From assembly GCA_020851775.1 (NCBI GenBank), contig JADZCB010000343.1, positions 1 through 35,632 on the forward strand: a stretch of DNA of 35,632 nt, written 5' to 3'. The translations under genes were made by a program, and so were the position numbers. Positions within the stretch are counted from its first letter, which is position 1. The number at the start of each line of letters is the position of its first letter. This document shows, in pieces, positions 1-9,185 of this stretch. The stretch is from Gammaproteobacteria bacterium (GTDB lineage: Bacteria > Pseudomonadota > Gammaproteobacteria > Ga0077536). The notes beneath the pieces were generated by a model. It worked only from the letters and a program-made list of their open reading frames with translations, ran no database searches and was not told the origin of the DNA.

Positions 1-809
1 ACTGCCCAATCGAGCCTGTGCATCAACCCGTAGAGCAGGCCGGCGCGATAGGCATCCCCGCATCCGGTCGGATCGACGATCCGCTTCGGCTTCGCGGCCG
101 GAATTTCGAGCGCGCCATGTGCGCGATGGATGATCGACCCTTCACCGCCGCGCGTGACGATCAGCGCGTCGACGTGCTGTGCGATTTCGGCCGGCGTCCA
201 GCCGGTGCGTTCCTGCATCAACTGCGCCTCGTAGTCGTTCACCGTGACCCACGTGGCATCCATGATGAAATGCTTCAGTTCTTCGCCGTCGAACATCGGC
301 ATGCCCTGCCCCGGATCGAAGACGAACGGGATATTGGCCGCCCGGAACTGACGTGCGTGCTCGAGCATGCCGTCGCGGCCGTCGGGTGCAACGATGCCGA
401 TGGTGACGCCGTCGGCATCATCGACCGCATTGACGTGGGAATGCTCCATCGCGCCGGGGTGGAAGGCGGTGATCTGGTTGTCGTCGAGATCGGTCGTGAT
501 GAACGCCTGCGCGGTCAGCGTGTCGTCGACGACCCTCACATGTCTGCGCTCGATGCGGTGACTATCCATCCATTCCGCGTACGGCGCGAAATCGCCGCCG
601 ACCGTGCCCATCGGCAGCGGCTGGCCGCCGAGCAGCTTCAGGTTGTACGCGATATTACCGGCACAGCCACCGAACTCCCGACGGAGTTTCGGCACGAGAA
701 AGGACACGTTCAGGATATGAATCTTGTCCGGCAGGATGTGATGCTTGAACCGGTCTTGGAAAACCATGATGTTGTCGAAAGCGAAAGAGCCGCAGATCAG
801 GGCCGCCAT
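1..809 (-). CDS. PfkB-family kinase, probably adenosine kinase (partial, C-terminus off the left edge)
   Basis: This is a ribokinase/PfkB-type sugar or nucleoside kinase, most like the bacterial adenosine kinases that turn adenosine and ATP into AMP and ADP. About 269 codons are present, running to the window edge with no stop. It begins MAALICGSFAFDN, the first strand of the fold. FGGCAGNIAYN near residue 50 matches the GG-box and substrate-binding region of the family. Near the left edge DPTGCGDAYRAG is the anion-hole and catalytic-base motif (PfkB signature 2), where the Asp of GCGD is the base. Family length is about 310 residues, so roughly 40 are missing. The ATG at 809 is the only in-frame start that fits the fold. 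The gene is divergent from the membrane protein at 921. Substrate is inferred from overall resemblance, so ribokinase-like activity on another sugar remains possible. Confidence 0.85.
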   Translation of the reverse strand, partial: MAALICGSFAFDNIMVFQDRFKHHILPDKIHILNVSFLVPKLRREFGGCAGNIAYNLKLLGGQPLPMGTVGGDFAPYAEWMDSHRIERRHVRVVDDTLTAQAFITTDLDDNQITAFHPGAMEHSHVNAVDDADGVTIGIVAPDGRDGMLEHARQFRAANIPFVFDPGQGMPMFDGEELKHFIMDATWVTVNDYEAQLMQERTGWTPAEIAQHVDALIVTRGGEGSIIHRAHGALEIPAAKPKRIVDPTGCGDAYRAGLLYGLMHRLDWA

Positions 810-920
810 GGCGTCATGTTCCGTCTGAAGTTGTGAAGGCGGTCATGGTGCCCCAGCCACGCCCGCCACGCCAGCCACAGCGGGTACCCGGCTGGTCAAG
901 CGCGCACGCGTTCAGGCACC

Positions 921-1580
921 ATGCGCCGCGTGAAACTGCCGTGGACGATGTTCGATGGCCGGGTGCTGATGGCGATGGGCGTGTACGCCGTCCTCGTCGG
1001 CAGCGAGCCGTTTGTCGAACGCTTGATCACACGCGTGTGTCATGACAATCCGCCCGCGCTGTGGCTGCTGGAACATCTCGGCATCCCGCTGCTGCGCGCA
1101 GCCTGCGTGGTGATCTTCGTCTGTCTGGCCTATCCGTCGCTGTTCGGACTGCGCGACGCCCCTGCGCTCTCGACACTCCTCAGCGCGCATGCGGGCGCCA
1201 TGAGCACGCTGCTCGGCATCGCCTTTCTGGTCGCCCTGCTCGCCCCCGTCGTGCCCGTGCTGTACCGCCATCCCGAACTGGTGCTGCCGCTGCAGGGCAT
1301 GCTCGCGACGGCTCTGATCTTCGACTGGCTGACGGAATGGCTGCACATGAGCTCGGTCTCACCGTGGCCGGGCCTGGATGTCATGCTGCTCGCATGTGCT
1401 GTCGCATGGACGATGCACTGGCTCGCGCACCGCCTCGGGCATCTGCTCGGCACCGCGGCCGACCGTGCGACCGGCCGCGCCGGTTACGACATGCTGGCCG
1501 TGCACATGATGACGATGGTCGCGCAACTGCCCGTGATCCTCATCTACGGCACCGGCCTCGCGGCGCGCATCGCGATTTGA
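921..1580 (+). CDS. Polytopic membrane protein of unknown function
   Basis: I do not recognise a family. The 219-residue product has about five hydrophobic segments, near residues 12-30, 55-78, 90-115, 120-140 and 150-170, with a last one near 195-215, so it is an inner-membrane protein. Polar stretches are short. Histidines cluster in the last third (MHWLAHRLGHLLG, then MLAVHMMTM), which could bind a metal or haem, but this is only a visual impression. An AGG sits about six bases before the ATG at 921; a start at the later Met-10 is possible. The gene is divergent from the kinase to its left and convergent with uvrA, from which a 260-base region with repeats separates it. It appears to be transcribed alone. 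Confidence 0.7.
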   Translation: MRRVKLPWTMFDGRVLMAMGVYAVLVGSEPFVERLITRVCHDNPPALWLLEHLGIPLLRAACVVIFVCLAYPSLFGLRDAPALSTLLSAHAGAMSTLLGIAFLVALLAPVVPVLYRHPELVLPLQGMLATALIFDWLTEWLHMSSVSPWPGLDVMLLACAVAWTMHWLAHRLGHLLGTAADRATGRAGYDMLAVHMMTMVAQLPVILIYGTGLAARIAI

Positions 1581-1678
1581 GGCGCGCCGAGCTGCGGGAT
1601 CGTCTTGTGCCTGATCACGACCGAATCTGGATTCTCTTCCTCGGCCTAAATAGCCTGCGCGCTCAAAGAAATCTGGGG

Positions 1679-1805
1679 AGCCACAGAGAACACCGAGAAC
1701 ACAGAGGGGAAGAAGAATAGGGCTTTTCACGCTCGAGCATGTTGCCGAGGCCCGTGTAGCGAAGGCTTACTCTCTATTCCCCGGTGTTCTCGGTGTTCGG
1801 TGGCT
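1679..1805. repeat. Inverted pair of ACAGAG-type intergenic repeats
   Basis: Two arms face each other in the gap between the membrane protein and uvrA. Arm one (1679-1712) is made of short purine-rich units of the CCACAGAG/ACACCGAG type and ends GAGGGGAAGAAG. Arm two (1771-1805) is close to its reverse complement, sharing AGCCAC, ACACCGAGAACAC and GGGGA. About 60 unique bases lie between them. A related unit recurs at 24881-24906. The rest of the gap (1581-1678 and 1806-1840) shows no gene or signal that I can support. Confidence 0.6.
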
Positions 1806-1840
1806 GCATTCAGTGCGTTTGAACGGGCACGGGCGAGAGG

Positions 1841-4705
1841 CTACCGCTTGGAATTCTTCGCCCGCACCTTCGGTTTCGCCGGCGGCGCGAGCAACGGCGC
1901 GAGGAAGCGGCCGGTATAGGAGGCCGGGTTCGCGGCGAGGTCCTCCGGCGTACCGACGCCGACGATCGTGCCGCCGCCATCCCCCCCTTCGGGGCCGAGA
2001 TCGATCACCCAGTCCGCGGTCTTGATGACGTCGAGATTGTGCTCGATGACGACGATCGTGTTGCCGTGGTCACGCAGGCGGTGCAGCACCTTCAGCAATT
2101 GCTCAATGTCGTGGAAATGCAGGCCCGTCGTCGGCTCGTCGAGGATGTAGAGCGTCTTGCCGGTGTCACGTTTCGACAGTTCGCGCGCGAGCTTCACGCG
2201 CTGCGCTTCGCCGCCGGACAGCGTCGTCGCATTCTGCCCGAGTCGCACATAGGAAAGCCCGACATCCATCAGCGTCTGCAACTTCGGCGCGATCATCGGC
2301 ACGGCGGCGAAGAAGCCGTGTGCCTCCTCGACGGTCATCTCCAGCACTTCGCTGATGCTCCTGCCCTTGTAGCGGATTTCGAGCGTCTCGCGGTTGTAGC
2401 GCTTGCCCTTGCAGACGTCGCACGTCACGTAGACATCCGGCAGGAAGTGCATCTCGACCTTGATGACACCGTCCCCTTCGCAGGCTTCGCAGCGACCGCC
2501 CTTGACGTTGAAACTGAAGCGGCCGGGTTGGTAGCCGCGCGTGCGCGCCTCGGGTACTGCGGCGAACAAATCGCGGATCGGCGTGAAGAGCTGCGTATAG
2601 GTCGCCGGGTTCGAGCGCGGCGTGCGGCCGATCGGACTCTGATCGATGTCGACGACCTTGTCGAATGAGTCGAGACCCGCGACGCGCGTGAACGGTGCAG
2701 GCTCGAGACTCGCGCCGTTCAATTCACGCGCGGCGAGATGGTAGAGCGTGTCGTTGACGAGCGTCGACTTGCCCGAGCCCGACACGCCCGTCACGCAGAC
2801 CATCAGGCCGACCGGAATCTCGACGTCGATCCCGTGCAGATTGTTGCCGCAGGCACCGTAGATCCCGAGCAGCTTCGAGCGATCGACAGGTGTGCGCCGC
2901 GCCGGCACTTCGATCATGCGCCGGCGCGACAGGTACTGGCCGGTCAGCGATTCCGCGCAACGCGCGACGTCGTCCGGGCTGCCCTGCACGACGACGCAGC
3001 CGCCGTGCACACCCGCACCCGGCCCCATGTCGACGACGTGATCGGCGAGCCGGATCGCGTCTTCGTCGTGTTCGACGACGATCACGGTGTTGCCGAGATC
3101 CCGCAGATGTTGCAGCGTCTCGAGCAGCCGTGCGTTGTCGCGCTGATGCAGACCAATGGACGGTTCGTCGAGGATGTACATGACGCCGACGAGACCCGCA
3201 CCGATCTGACTCGCGAGCCGAATGCGCTGCGCCTCGCCGCCGGACAGCGTCTCGGCGCTGCGATCGAGCGTCAGGTAGTCAAGTCCGACATTGACGAGAA
3301 ACTGCAGTCGCAGGCGCACTTCCTTGACGATCTTCGCCGCGATCTCACCGCGCTGACCGGGCAGTTCGAGTTCGGCGAAAAAGCGCTGACAGACGCCGAT
3401 CGGCAGACGCGTGATCTCGGGCAGCGCACGGTCGGCGATGAAGACGTGACGCGCGGCCCGGTTCAGCCGCATGCCTTTGCACTCTGGACAGGGTCTGGTG
3501 CCGAGAAAGCGCGCCAGTTCCTCACGTACCGTCTGTGACTCGGTCTCGCGGTAACGCCGCTCCATGTTCGGCAACACACCCTCGAACGGGTGCCGGCGGG
3601 TGTAACTCCGGCCACCCGAGGTCAGATACGTGAACGCGATCTCCTCTTTGCCGCTGCCATGCAGAACGGCTTTCTGAATCGCGGGCGACAGCGCGTCGAA
3701 CGGCGTGTCGACCGCGAACCCGTAATGCTTCGCGAGCGCCTTGATCAGCTCGAAATAATAGGCGTTGCGACGGTCCCAGCCATGAATCGCGCCGGCCGGC
3801 AGGGACAGCGAGGGGCGGGTCAGCACGCGCTCGGGATCGAAGAACTGCATCACGCCGAGGCCGTCACACGTGCCACACGCACCGCTCGGATTGTTGAACG
3901 AGAACAATCGCGGTTCGAGTTCGTTGATGCTGTAACCGCAGCGCGGGCAGGCGAAACGCGATGAGAACAGCAATTCGGCGCGCGTCGGCTCGTCGATGAA
4001 CTGCGCCTTCGCGACGCCTTCGCCGAGCTTCAGCGCCGTCTCGAAGGACTCGGCGAGCCTGAGCTTCAGATCGCCCCCGATCTTGACGCGATCGACGACG
4101 ACGTCGATGTCGTGCTTGCGGTTGAGTTCGAGCTTCGGCGGATCGTCGAGCATGACGACGTTGCCGTCGACGACCGCGCGCAGATAGCCCTGGCGTGCGA
4201 GCTGCTCGAATACGCCCTGGTGCTCGCCCTTGCGGCTCTTGATCACGGGCGCGACGATCATCAGCCGCGTCCCGTCCGGCAATTCGAGCAATTGGTCGAC
4301 CATCTGCGAGATTGTCTGTGCTTCGAGCGGCTCGTCGTGATCCGGGCACCGCGGTTCGCCGACGCGCGCATACATCAGACGCAGGTAGTCGTAGATTTCG
4401 GTGATCGTGCCGACGGTCGAGCGCGGATTGTGCGAGGTCGATTTCTGCTCGATCGAGATCGCCGGCGACAGTCCTTCGATGTGGTCGATGTCCGGTTTTT
4501 CCATCATCGACAGGAACTGGCGCGCGTAGGCCGACAGGGATTCGACGTAACGGCGCTGGCCTTCGGCATAGATCGTGTCGAAGGCGAGCGAGGACTTGCC
4601 CGATCCCGACAGACCCGTGATGACGATCAGCCGGTCGCGTGGCAGATCGAGATCGATGTTCTTCAGGTTATGGGTTCGCGCTCCCCGCAGGTGGATGTGG
4701 TCCAT
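1841..4705 (-). CDS. uvrA: UvrA, excinuclease ABC subunit A
   Basis: UvrA is the damage-sensing ATPase of nucleotide excision repair; as a dimer with UvrB it scans DNA, loads UvrB at lesions and leaves. The 954-residue protein carries both ABC modules. The first has Walker [10 protein letters not shown] near residue 33, signature [16 protein letters not shown] and Walker [11 protein letters not shown]. The second has Walker [10 protein letters not shown], signature [16 protein letters not shown] and Walker [11 protein letters not shown]. The structural zinc modules appear as CPRCG with CGTCDG, and as CEACEG with CDVCKG. A GTG at 4711 would add two residues, but the ATG at 4705 gives [15 protein letters not shown], which lines up with the E. 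coli start. It is divergent from the MFS gene. I found no E. coli-type LexA box upstream, so SOS control is not evident. Confidence 0.98.
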   Translation of the reverse strand: MDHIHLRGARTHNLKNIDLDLPRDRLIVITGLSGSGKSSLAFDTIYAEGQRRYVESLSAYARQFLSMMEKPDIDHIEGLSPAISIEQKSTSHNPRSTVGTITEIYDYLRLMYARVGEPRCPDHDEPLEAQTISQMVDQLLELPDGTRLMIVAPVIKSRKGEHQGVFEQLARQGYLRAVVDGNVVMLDDPPKLELNRKHDIDVVVDRVKIGGDLKLRLAESFETALKLGEGVAKAQFIDEPTRAELLFSSRFACPRCGYSINELEPRLFSFNNPSGACGTCDGLGVMQFFDPERVLTRPSLSLPAGAIHGWDRRNAYYFELIKALAKHYGFAVDTPFDALSPAIQKAVLHGSGKEEIAFTYLTSGGRSYTRRHPFEGVLPNMERRYRETESQTVREELARFLGTRPCPECKGMRLNRAARHVFIADRALPEITRLPIGVCQRFFAELELPGQRGEIAAKIVKEVRLRLQFLVNVGLDYLTLDRSAETLSGGEAQRIRLASQIGAGLVGVMYILDEPSIGLHQRDNARLLETLQHLRDLGNTVIVVEHDEDAIRLADHVVDMGPGAGVHGGCVVVQGSPDDVARCAESLTGQYLSRRRMIEVPARRTPVDRSKLLGIYGACGNNLHGIDVEIPVGLMVCVTGVSGSGKSTLVNDTLYHLAARELNGASLEPAPFTRVAGLDSFDKVVDIDQSPIGRTPRSNPATYTQLFTPIRDLFAAVPEARTRGYQPGRFSFNVKGGRCEACEGDGVIKVEMHFLPDVYVTCDVCKGKRYNRETLEIRYKGRSISEVLEMTVEEAHGFFAAVPMIAPKLQTLMDVGLSYVRLGQNATTLSGGEAQRVKLARELSKRDTGKTLYILDEPTTGLHFHDIEQLLKVLHRLRDHGNTIVVIEHNLDVIKTADWVIDLGPEGGDGGGTIVGVGTPEDLAANPASYTGRFLAPLLAPPAKPKVRAKNSKR

Positions 4706-4751
4706 CGGCACGCGGCTTCGTCTCGCTGGCTAGCCTGAGCGGCAAACGGGT

Positions 4752-4781
4752 AATATACGGGCATTCCAATCCGCCCGACAA
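4752..4781 (-). promoter_or_regulatory. Candidate sigma-70 promoter of uvrA
   Basis: Read on the minus strand, TTGTCG (4781-4776) and TATATT (4757-4752) are 18 bases apart. They match 4 of 6 and 5 of 6 consensus positions. Transcription would begin near 4745, about 40 bases before the uvrA ATG. No CTG-N10-CAG operator overlaps it. Confidence 0.45.
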
Positions 4782-4812
4782 AACCGTTTCCTCCGTGCCC
4801 ACGCCCGACCGC

Positions 4813-5982
4813 ATGACCCGCGACGAGGTGCGGACCGCCCTCGCGCTGTCCGCCGTTTTCTTCATGCGCATGATGGGCCTGTTCATGGTGCTGCCGGTGC
4901 TCGCGCTGTATGTCGAGCATCTCGAAGCGGCGACGCCGCTGTTGATCGGCTGCGCACTCGGTATCTACGGCCTGACCCAGGCGAGCCTGCAGATTCCGTT
5001 CGGCAAATGGTCCGATCGTGTAGGACGACGCCCGGTCATCACCGTCGGCCTCGTGGTTTTTTCGCTCGGCGGTCTCGTCGCTGCCGCGTCGAGCCATATC
5101 TATGCGGTGATTCTCGGCCGCGCGCTGCAGGGTGCCGGCGCGGTGTCCGGTGCGACGCTCGCGCTGGCCGCGGATCTGACGCGCCCGTCCCAGCGCACGA
5201 AGACGATGGCGATCATCGGGATCAGCATCGGTGCGGCCTTCACGACCGCGTTTCTGATCGGCCCGCTGATCGACGCCTGGTTCGGGCTGCGCGGCGTGTT
5301 CGTCGGCGGCGCCGTGCTCGGGCTCGCTGCGCTCGTCCTGCTATGGACGGTCGTCCCGACGCCGACCGGCAGCGCGGCGCCCACGGAGGTGCACGTCTCC
5401 GACGGTCGCGACACGACGCGCGAACTGCGCCACTTGCAGACCGGCGTGTTCTTTCTGCATCTGGTGCTGGCGGCGAGTTTCGTGTCGATTCCGGTGCTGC
5501 TGTCGCGCGATCTCGGGCTACCGTCGGACAGACATTTTCAGGTCTACCTGCCGGTGCTGCTGATTTCGGTGTTGTGCATCTGGCCGCTGTTGCGTTCGAG
5601 CCGCGAGCACATGGATCGGCGCCTCTTCGCGTTCGCGATCGCGTTGCTCGGTCTCGGCGAGGCGCTGCTGTGGGCCCTGCCGGCACGGCTTTACCCGATG
5701 GCCGTGGCGCTCACGATATTCTTCACCGGCTTCAACTATCTCGAGTCGCTGCTGCCGAGCTGGATCTCGCGCGCGGCACCGAACGCGCGGAAGGGCTCGG
5801 CGCTCGGTGCCTATGCGACAGGCCAGTTTCTCGGCACTTTCGTCGGCGGTCTCGTCGGTGGCGCGTTGGCCGGGTACGTCGGCACGCGTGGCGTTTTTGC
5901 CGCCGCCGCGCTGGTCTGTGGCGCGTGGCTCGCGTTCAGCCTGCGCCAGACGGCACTCCGATCGGACGCCGCCGCCGCTTGA
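4813..5982 (+). CDS. MFS transporter, YajR-like
   Basis: This is a 389-residue major facilitator protein with about twelve membrane segments, so an inner-membrane, proton-coupled transporter of unknown substrate. The start MTRDEVRTALALSAVFF leads directly into helix 1. The loop between helices 2 and 3 holds GKWSDRVGRRPVI, the MFS motif A. GRALQGAGAVSG in helix 4 to 5 and the G-rich GFNYLESLLPSW region match YajR and drug-efflux relatives. E. coli YajR is about 454 residues and ends in a small ferredoxin-like domain; this protein stops after the last helix, so that domain is absent. The ATG at 4813 is preferred. An in-frame GTG at 4795 would add six residues, and the open frame further upstream only overlaps uvrA. 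Its place between uvrA and ssb is probably an old gene order and need not imply a role in repair. Confidence 0.85.
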   Translation: MTRDEVRTALALSAVFFMRMMGLFMVLPVLALYVEHLEAATPLLIGCALGIYGLTQASLQIPFGKWSDRVGRRPVITVGLVVFSLGGLVAAASSHIYAVILGRALQGAGAVSGATLALAADLTRPSQRTKTMAIIGISIGAAFTTAFLIGPLIDAWFGLRGVFVGGAVLGLAALVLLWTVVPTPTGSAAPTEVHVSDGRDTTRELRHLQTGVFFLHLVLAASFVSIPVLLSRDLGLPSDRHFQVYLPVLLISVLCIWPLLRSSREHMDRRLFAFAIALLGLGEALLWALPARLYPMAVALTIFFTGFNYLESLLPSWISRAAPNARKGSALGAYATGQFLGTFVGGLVGGALAGYVGTRGVFAAAALVCGAWLAFSLRQTALRSDAAAA

Positions 5983-6022
5983 GCCGCGTCTTCGCCCCGA
6001 CGCCGCCCGGGACGAGACGCGT

Positions 6023-6028
6023 TAGAAT
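6023..6028 (+). promoter_or_regulatory. Possible -10 element of the ssb promoter
   Basis: TAGAAT lies 44 bases before the ssb start in the 90-base gap after the MFS gene. It matches 4 of 6 positions of the -10 consensus. No good -35 box sits 16 to 18 bases upstream, so ssb could also be read through from the MFS gene. Confidence 0.3.
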
Positions 6029-6072
6029 CGCGACATTCCAGAACCACCCTGCTCACTGACGGAGATTTCCCC

Positions 6073-6570
6073 ATGGCTCGCGGACTGAACAAGGTCATGC
6101 TGATCGGCAATCTGGGCGCGGACCCGGAAGTCCGGTACACCACCGGCAACAGCGCGGTCACCAACATCCGGCTCGCGACGGCCGAATCCTGGCGCGACAA
6201 GGAGTCCGGTGAACAACAGGAGCGTACCGAGTGGCACCGCGTGGTGTTCTTCGGCCGGCTCGCCGAAATCGCCGGCGAATATCTGAAGAAGGGCAGCCAG
6301 GTCTACGTCGAAGGTTCGATCCGCACTCGCAAATGGACGGACAAGGAAGGCCAGGAACGCTATACGACCGAAATCGTTGCCAATGAAATGCAGATGCTCG
6401 GCGGGCGGGGTGGCAGTGGCGGCGCTGCGCCCGACTTCGACGGCGGTGGCAGCAGCGGCGGCGCGCGCAGCGGCGGGCCGCGCGGCAGTGGCAGCGGTGG
6501 CGGCCGACCGGGTGGCGCGCGTGACCAGGCACCGCCGCCGGATGATTTCGACGACGACATCCCGTTTTAG
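6073..6570 (+). CDS. ssb: Single-stranded DNA-binding protein
   Basis: SSB coats single-stranded DNA as a tetramer during replication, repair and recombination, and recruits partners through its acidic tail. The 165-residue product opens [14 protein letters not shown], the first OB-fold strand. [18 protein letters not shown] and [15 protein letters not shown] follow and complete the N-terminal domain of about 112 residues. A glycine-serine-arginine linker (about 115-155) leads to the conserved tip DDDIPF, the docking peptide for RecO, exonuclease I and PriA. The ATG is preceded by GGAGA, nine bases upstream. It shares its neighbourhood with uvrA, as in E. coli, though here an MFS gene lies between them. 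Length is close to E. coli SSB (178). Confidence 0.98.
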   Translation: MARGLNKVMLIGNLGADPEVRYTTGNSAVTNIRLATAESWRDKESGEQQERTEWHRVVFFGRLAEIAGEYLKKGSQVYVEGSIRTRKWTDKEGQERYTTEIVANEMQMLGGRGGSGGAAPDFDGGGSSGGARSGGPRGSGSGGGRPGGARDQAPPPDDFDDDIPF

Positions 6571-6670
6571 GGCCTACCGAGCGTAATTCCGCTCCAGTGG
6601 AAGCTGAAGCGACTGGGCGACGGCGCCGGACGGCACATGGCGACACGCCCCGCGACACGAGGAGACCGAC

Positions 6671-7060
6671 GTGAGCATTCCAGTCGAACTGTCCGGCCTC
6701 GCAGACGCCATCGCGCAGTATCGGTTCGCGTACCTGATGACGACCAACGCGGCAGGCGCCCCGCACGCGGTCACGGTGTCACCCGTGCTGCAAGGAGGCG
6801 AACTCGTCGTGCACGGGACAGGCCGTCGCACGCGGGAGCATGCGTCGCAGCGTCCGGCCGTCGGCCTCGTCTGGCCGCCACGGTCGGCAACGGAGTATTC
6901 GTTGATCGTCGACGGCATCGCCTCCGTCGGCGACGACGGGCTGCGCATCACCCCGACGCGCGCGGTGCTGCATCGGCCGGGCCCCAGCCGGACCGATGCG
7001 CCCGGCCCTTGCACGTCCGACTGCGTCGAAGTCGACGTGGGAGCGCGGAAGCCAACATAG
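6671..7060 (+). CDS. Pyridoxamine 5'-phosphate oxidase-like flavin-binding protein
   Basis: The 129-residue product resembles the small split-barrel proteins of the PNPOx superfamily, which bind FMN or F420 and reduce or sense small ligands. The opening half fits best: AYLMTTNAAGAPHAVTVSPV is the two-strand hairpin with the usual xAxPH segment, and the following strand ends at GTGRRTREHASQRP, which in relatives contacts the flavin phosphate. The C-terminal third (PGPCTSDCVEVD) is compatible with the last barrel strand. The start is GTG, decided by GAGGAGA six bases before it. It follows ssb by 100 bases, a gap in which I see only a weak dyad around TTCCGCTCCAGTGGAA. Catalytic role and substrate cannot be told from sequence; it is too short to be a standard PdxH. 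Confidence 0.7.
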   Translation: MSIPVELSGLADAIAQYRFAYLMTTNAAGAPHAVTVSPVLQGGELVVHGTGRRTREHASQRPAVGLVWPPRSATEYSLIVDGIASVGDDGLRITPTRAVLHRPGPSRTDAPGPCTSDCVEVDVGARKPT

Positions 7061-7092
7061 AACGGCCGCAGCGGCGATCGTGATGCCGCCGC

Positions 7093-9105
7093 TCAGGCCC
7101 GATAACGCGCCAGCTCGTTGCGCACCTTGTCGGCGAGATCGGCCAGTTCAGCCGCCGCCTGGGCAGTGGTCGACGATGCCCCGCGACTCTGTTCGGCCAT
7201 CAGCGCGATACGCTCGACCGCTTGCGCGATCGACTCGGCGGCGACTGCCTGCTCGCGGGTGGCGGCCGAAATTTCCCCGATCCGCTCCCGTGTGATGCCC
7301 GCCCCCGCCGTGATGGCGCCGAGATTCACGGTCACGCCCTGCGCGAGTTCCACACCGTCGTTCATCCGGGCGGTACTGTGCGACAGTACATCGACGGCCG
7401 AGCCGACGTCGCCCTGGATCTTCGTGATCACGCCCGCGATTTCGCCCGTTGCCGTGCTCGTGCGTTCGGCCAGCTTGCGCACTTCGTCGGCGACGACTGC
7501 GAAGCCGCGGCCTTGTTCGCCGGCACGCGCTGCCTCGATCGCGGCATTGAGCGCCAGCAGGTTCGTCTGCTCGGCAATGTCCTTGATCACGCCGATGATG
7601 GTACCGATCTCGTTCGAGCGCCGGGCGAGGCCGTGAATCATGCCGGCGGCCTGATCCAGAGCACCGGCAATCCGTTCCATCTCGGTCGACGTCTGCCGTG
7701 CGGACGCCTCGCCACACGTCGAAAGCTCGCTCGCGGCGACCGAACTCGCTTCCGCCTCGGCCGTGTTGTCCGCAACCTGACGGATACTCACCGCGATCTC
7801 CTCGACCGCTGCCGACGTCGCAATCGTGATCTCGTTCTGTTCGCTCGCGGCCGTCACCAGCGCGCTCGATGCGTGTGACAGCGTCGCCGCCGAATCGGCG
7901 ATGCGCCGGCCATTCTCGGAGGCGTCCCGGATCACGTCGCGGAACGAGCGCGTGATGCGGTTGAAGACGTCGACGACCTGGGCGAACTCGTCGCGCCCGG
8001 CCGGCTGTACTTCGACCGAAAGATCACCGGCGGCCACCTTCGCAGCCGCATCGTTCAACGCCTGCACACTGCCGCGAATCGAGCGGCACATGGCCGTGAA
8101 CAGGAATGCCATGGCGAGAAGCGTCGTCACCACGGCGGCAGCGAGCCCGCCGAGTTGCCGTTGCATGCGCGCGATACGCGCTTCCAGTGCGGCGTCGAGC
8201 CGCTCGATGGCCTGTTCCCACAATGCGTATCCCGCATCGACCGGTGCCGAGGCGCGGGTGAAGAAATCGGCACCAGTCATCGAGTAGGCGCTTTCCAGCA
8301 CCTCGTGTTGCACGAGTCCGCGTGTCCGTGCAATCGCATCATCGAGTTTTTTCGTCCCGGCGGTCAGCATCTCGGCCGTGGCGGGATCCGCTTTCCCGAT
8401 CTGCTTCAGGTTGCGCGCCAGCGTGCGCGCGAGCGAGCGCGCCTGCTGTTCGTGATATCCCATGCGCAGACGATCATCGTCGCTCGCGGCTTTCGCGCCG
8501 AGCAGGCCGGCGCCCCGACCGCGCATCGCGGCGAGATTCTCGATGCCCTGGGGAAGCTGGCTCACGGCAATGTCGGCGAGATAGTACAGATGCAGTTCGC
8601 GTTCGAGCACGAGCGCCGACCCGTCCGCCACTTCGACGATCAGCGCGACGAGTTCCTCGATCAGCGTGGTGTGTCGGGCAAAGCTCTGCGCACGTTCGAG
8701 ATCGGCCGCGTCGGCCGTCAGTGCCGTCAGATCCGCCTCGATGCCGGCCCAGCGCGGCGTGGTGCCGAAGATCGCACCATAGGTGATGTCGAGTGCATCG
8801 ACCGTCACCAGCATCCGCTGCAAGTCCGCCCGAACCGTCGCCAACCGCGGCTTCGCGTGTTCATCGCCGCCGAGGAGCGCATTCACCATGCCCCGGTGCC
8901 GTTGTGTGAGATCGAGCAGGCCGCGCAGTTCGCGCAAATAGCGCACCCCGTTGCGTTCGCCGGCGGCCGTGCGGATTTCGCGCTGGAGATCGAGCGTCGT
9001 CATGCCCGCGAACAGCAGCAGGGCCGTTGCAGCCGTCGCCCCCATCAGCAGGAACTTGGCGCGGAAGCCGATGCGGCTCAAGGAATTCTGGATGAGCGAC
9101 AGCAC
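7093..9105 (-). CDS. Methyl-accepting chemotaxis protein
   Basis: This is a transmembrane chemoreceptor of 670 residues that would feed a CheA-CheW array. Helix 1 spans about 16-37. The periplasmic part (about 38-317) is long and helical, with [14 protein letters not shown] and [12 protein letters not shown], the style of four-helix-bundle sensors that resemble the nitrate-sensing NIT domain. Helix 2 is about 318-340 and HAMP about 341-392. The cytoplasmic hairpin tip is present: [20 protein letters not shown] near 504-523, then [21 protein letters not shown] see no C-terminal NWETF-type pentapeptide. The start is GTG at 9105 with GAGG a few bases upstream. No che genes are in the window, so it is an orphan receptor. 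It is convergent with the flavoprotein gene, and a weak sigma-28-like element lies upstream. Confidence 0.95.
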   Translation of the reverse strand: MLSLIQNSLSRIGFRAKFLLMGATAATALLLFAGMTTLDLQREIRTAAGERNGVRYLRELRGLLDLTQRHRGMVNALLGGDEHAKPRLATVRADLQRMLVTVDALDITYGAIFGTTPRWAGIEADLTALTADAADLERAQSFARHTTLIEELVALIVEVADGSALVLERELHLYYLADIAVSQLPQGIENLAAMRGRGAGLLGAKAASDDDRLRMGYHEQQARSLARTLARNLKQIGKADPATAEMLTAGTKKLDDAIARTRGLVQHEVLESAYSMTGADFFTRASAPVDAGYALWEQAIERLDAALEARIARMQRQLGGLAAAVVTTLLAMAFLFTAMCRSIRGSVQALNDAAAKVAAGDLSVEVQPAGRDEFAQVVDVFNRITRSFRDVIRDASENGRRIADSAATLSHASSALVTAASEQNEITIATSAAVEEIAVSIRQVADNTAEAEASSVAASELSTCGEASARQTSTEMERIAGALDQAAGMIHGLARRSNEIGTIIGVIKDIAEQTNLLALNAAIEAARAGEQGRGFAVVADEVRKLAERTSTATGEIAGVITKIQGDVGSAVDVLSHSTARMNDGVELAQGVTVNLGAITAGAGITRERIGEISAATREQAVAAESIAQAVERIALMAEQSRGASSTTAQAAAELADLADKVRNELARYRA

Positions 9106-9137
9106 GACAACCTCACGCGAACCGGGGATTATCGTTC

Positions 9138-9164
9138 ACATCGGCCGTCTGCATCGTTTCTTGA
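9138..9164 (-). promoter_or_regulatory. Weak sigma-28 (FliA)-like element before the chemoreceptor
   Basis: On the minus strand TCAAGAAA (9164-9157), 11 bases, then GCCGATGT (9145-9138) resemble TAAAGTTT-N11-GCCGATAA at 4 of 8 and 6 of 8 positions. The spacing is exact and chemoreceptors are usual FliA targets, but the match is weak. Confidence 0.25.
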
Positions 9165-9185
9165 GTGAGCACGTGCAGCGTTTCC

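Noticed and set aside
1-150. Suspected frameshift near the C-terminal motif of the kinase
   Set aside because: Re-reading the bases around 115-135 showed the frame is intact through HGALEIPA to DPTGCGDA.
18-836. Long plus-strand open frame opposite the adenosine kinase
   Set aside because: The minus strand encodes a clear PfkB protein with signature motifs; the plus frame is low-complexity Arg/Asp/Val typical of antisense frames in GC-rich DNA.
4712-4812. LexA (SOS) operator between uvrA and the MFS gene
   Set aside because: No CTG-N10-CAG site or other LexA-type palindrome could be found by eye.
6590-6600. TCCGCTCCAGT shared with 32393-32404
   Set aside because: Eleven-base matches are expected many times by chance in 35 kb of GC-rich sequence, and flanking bases differ.
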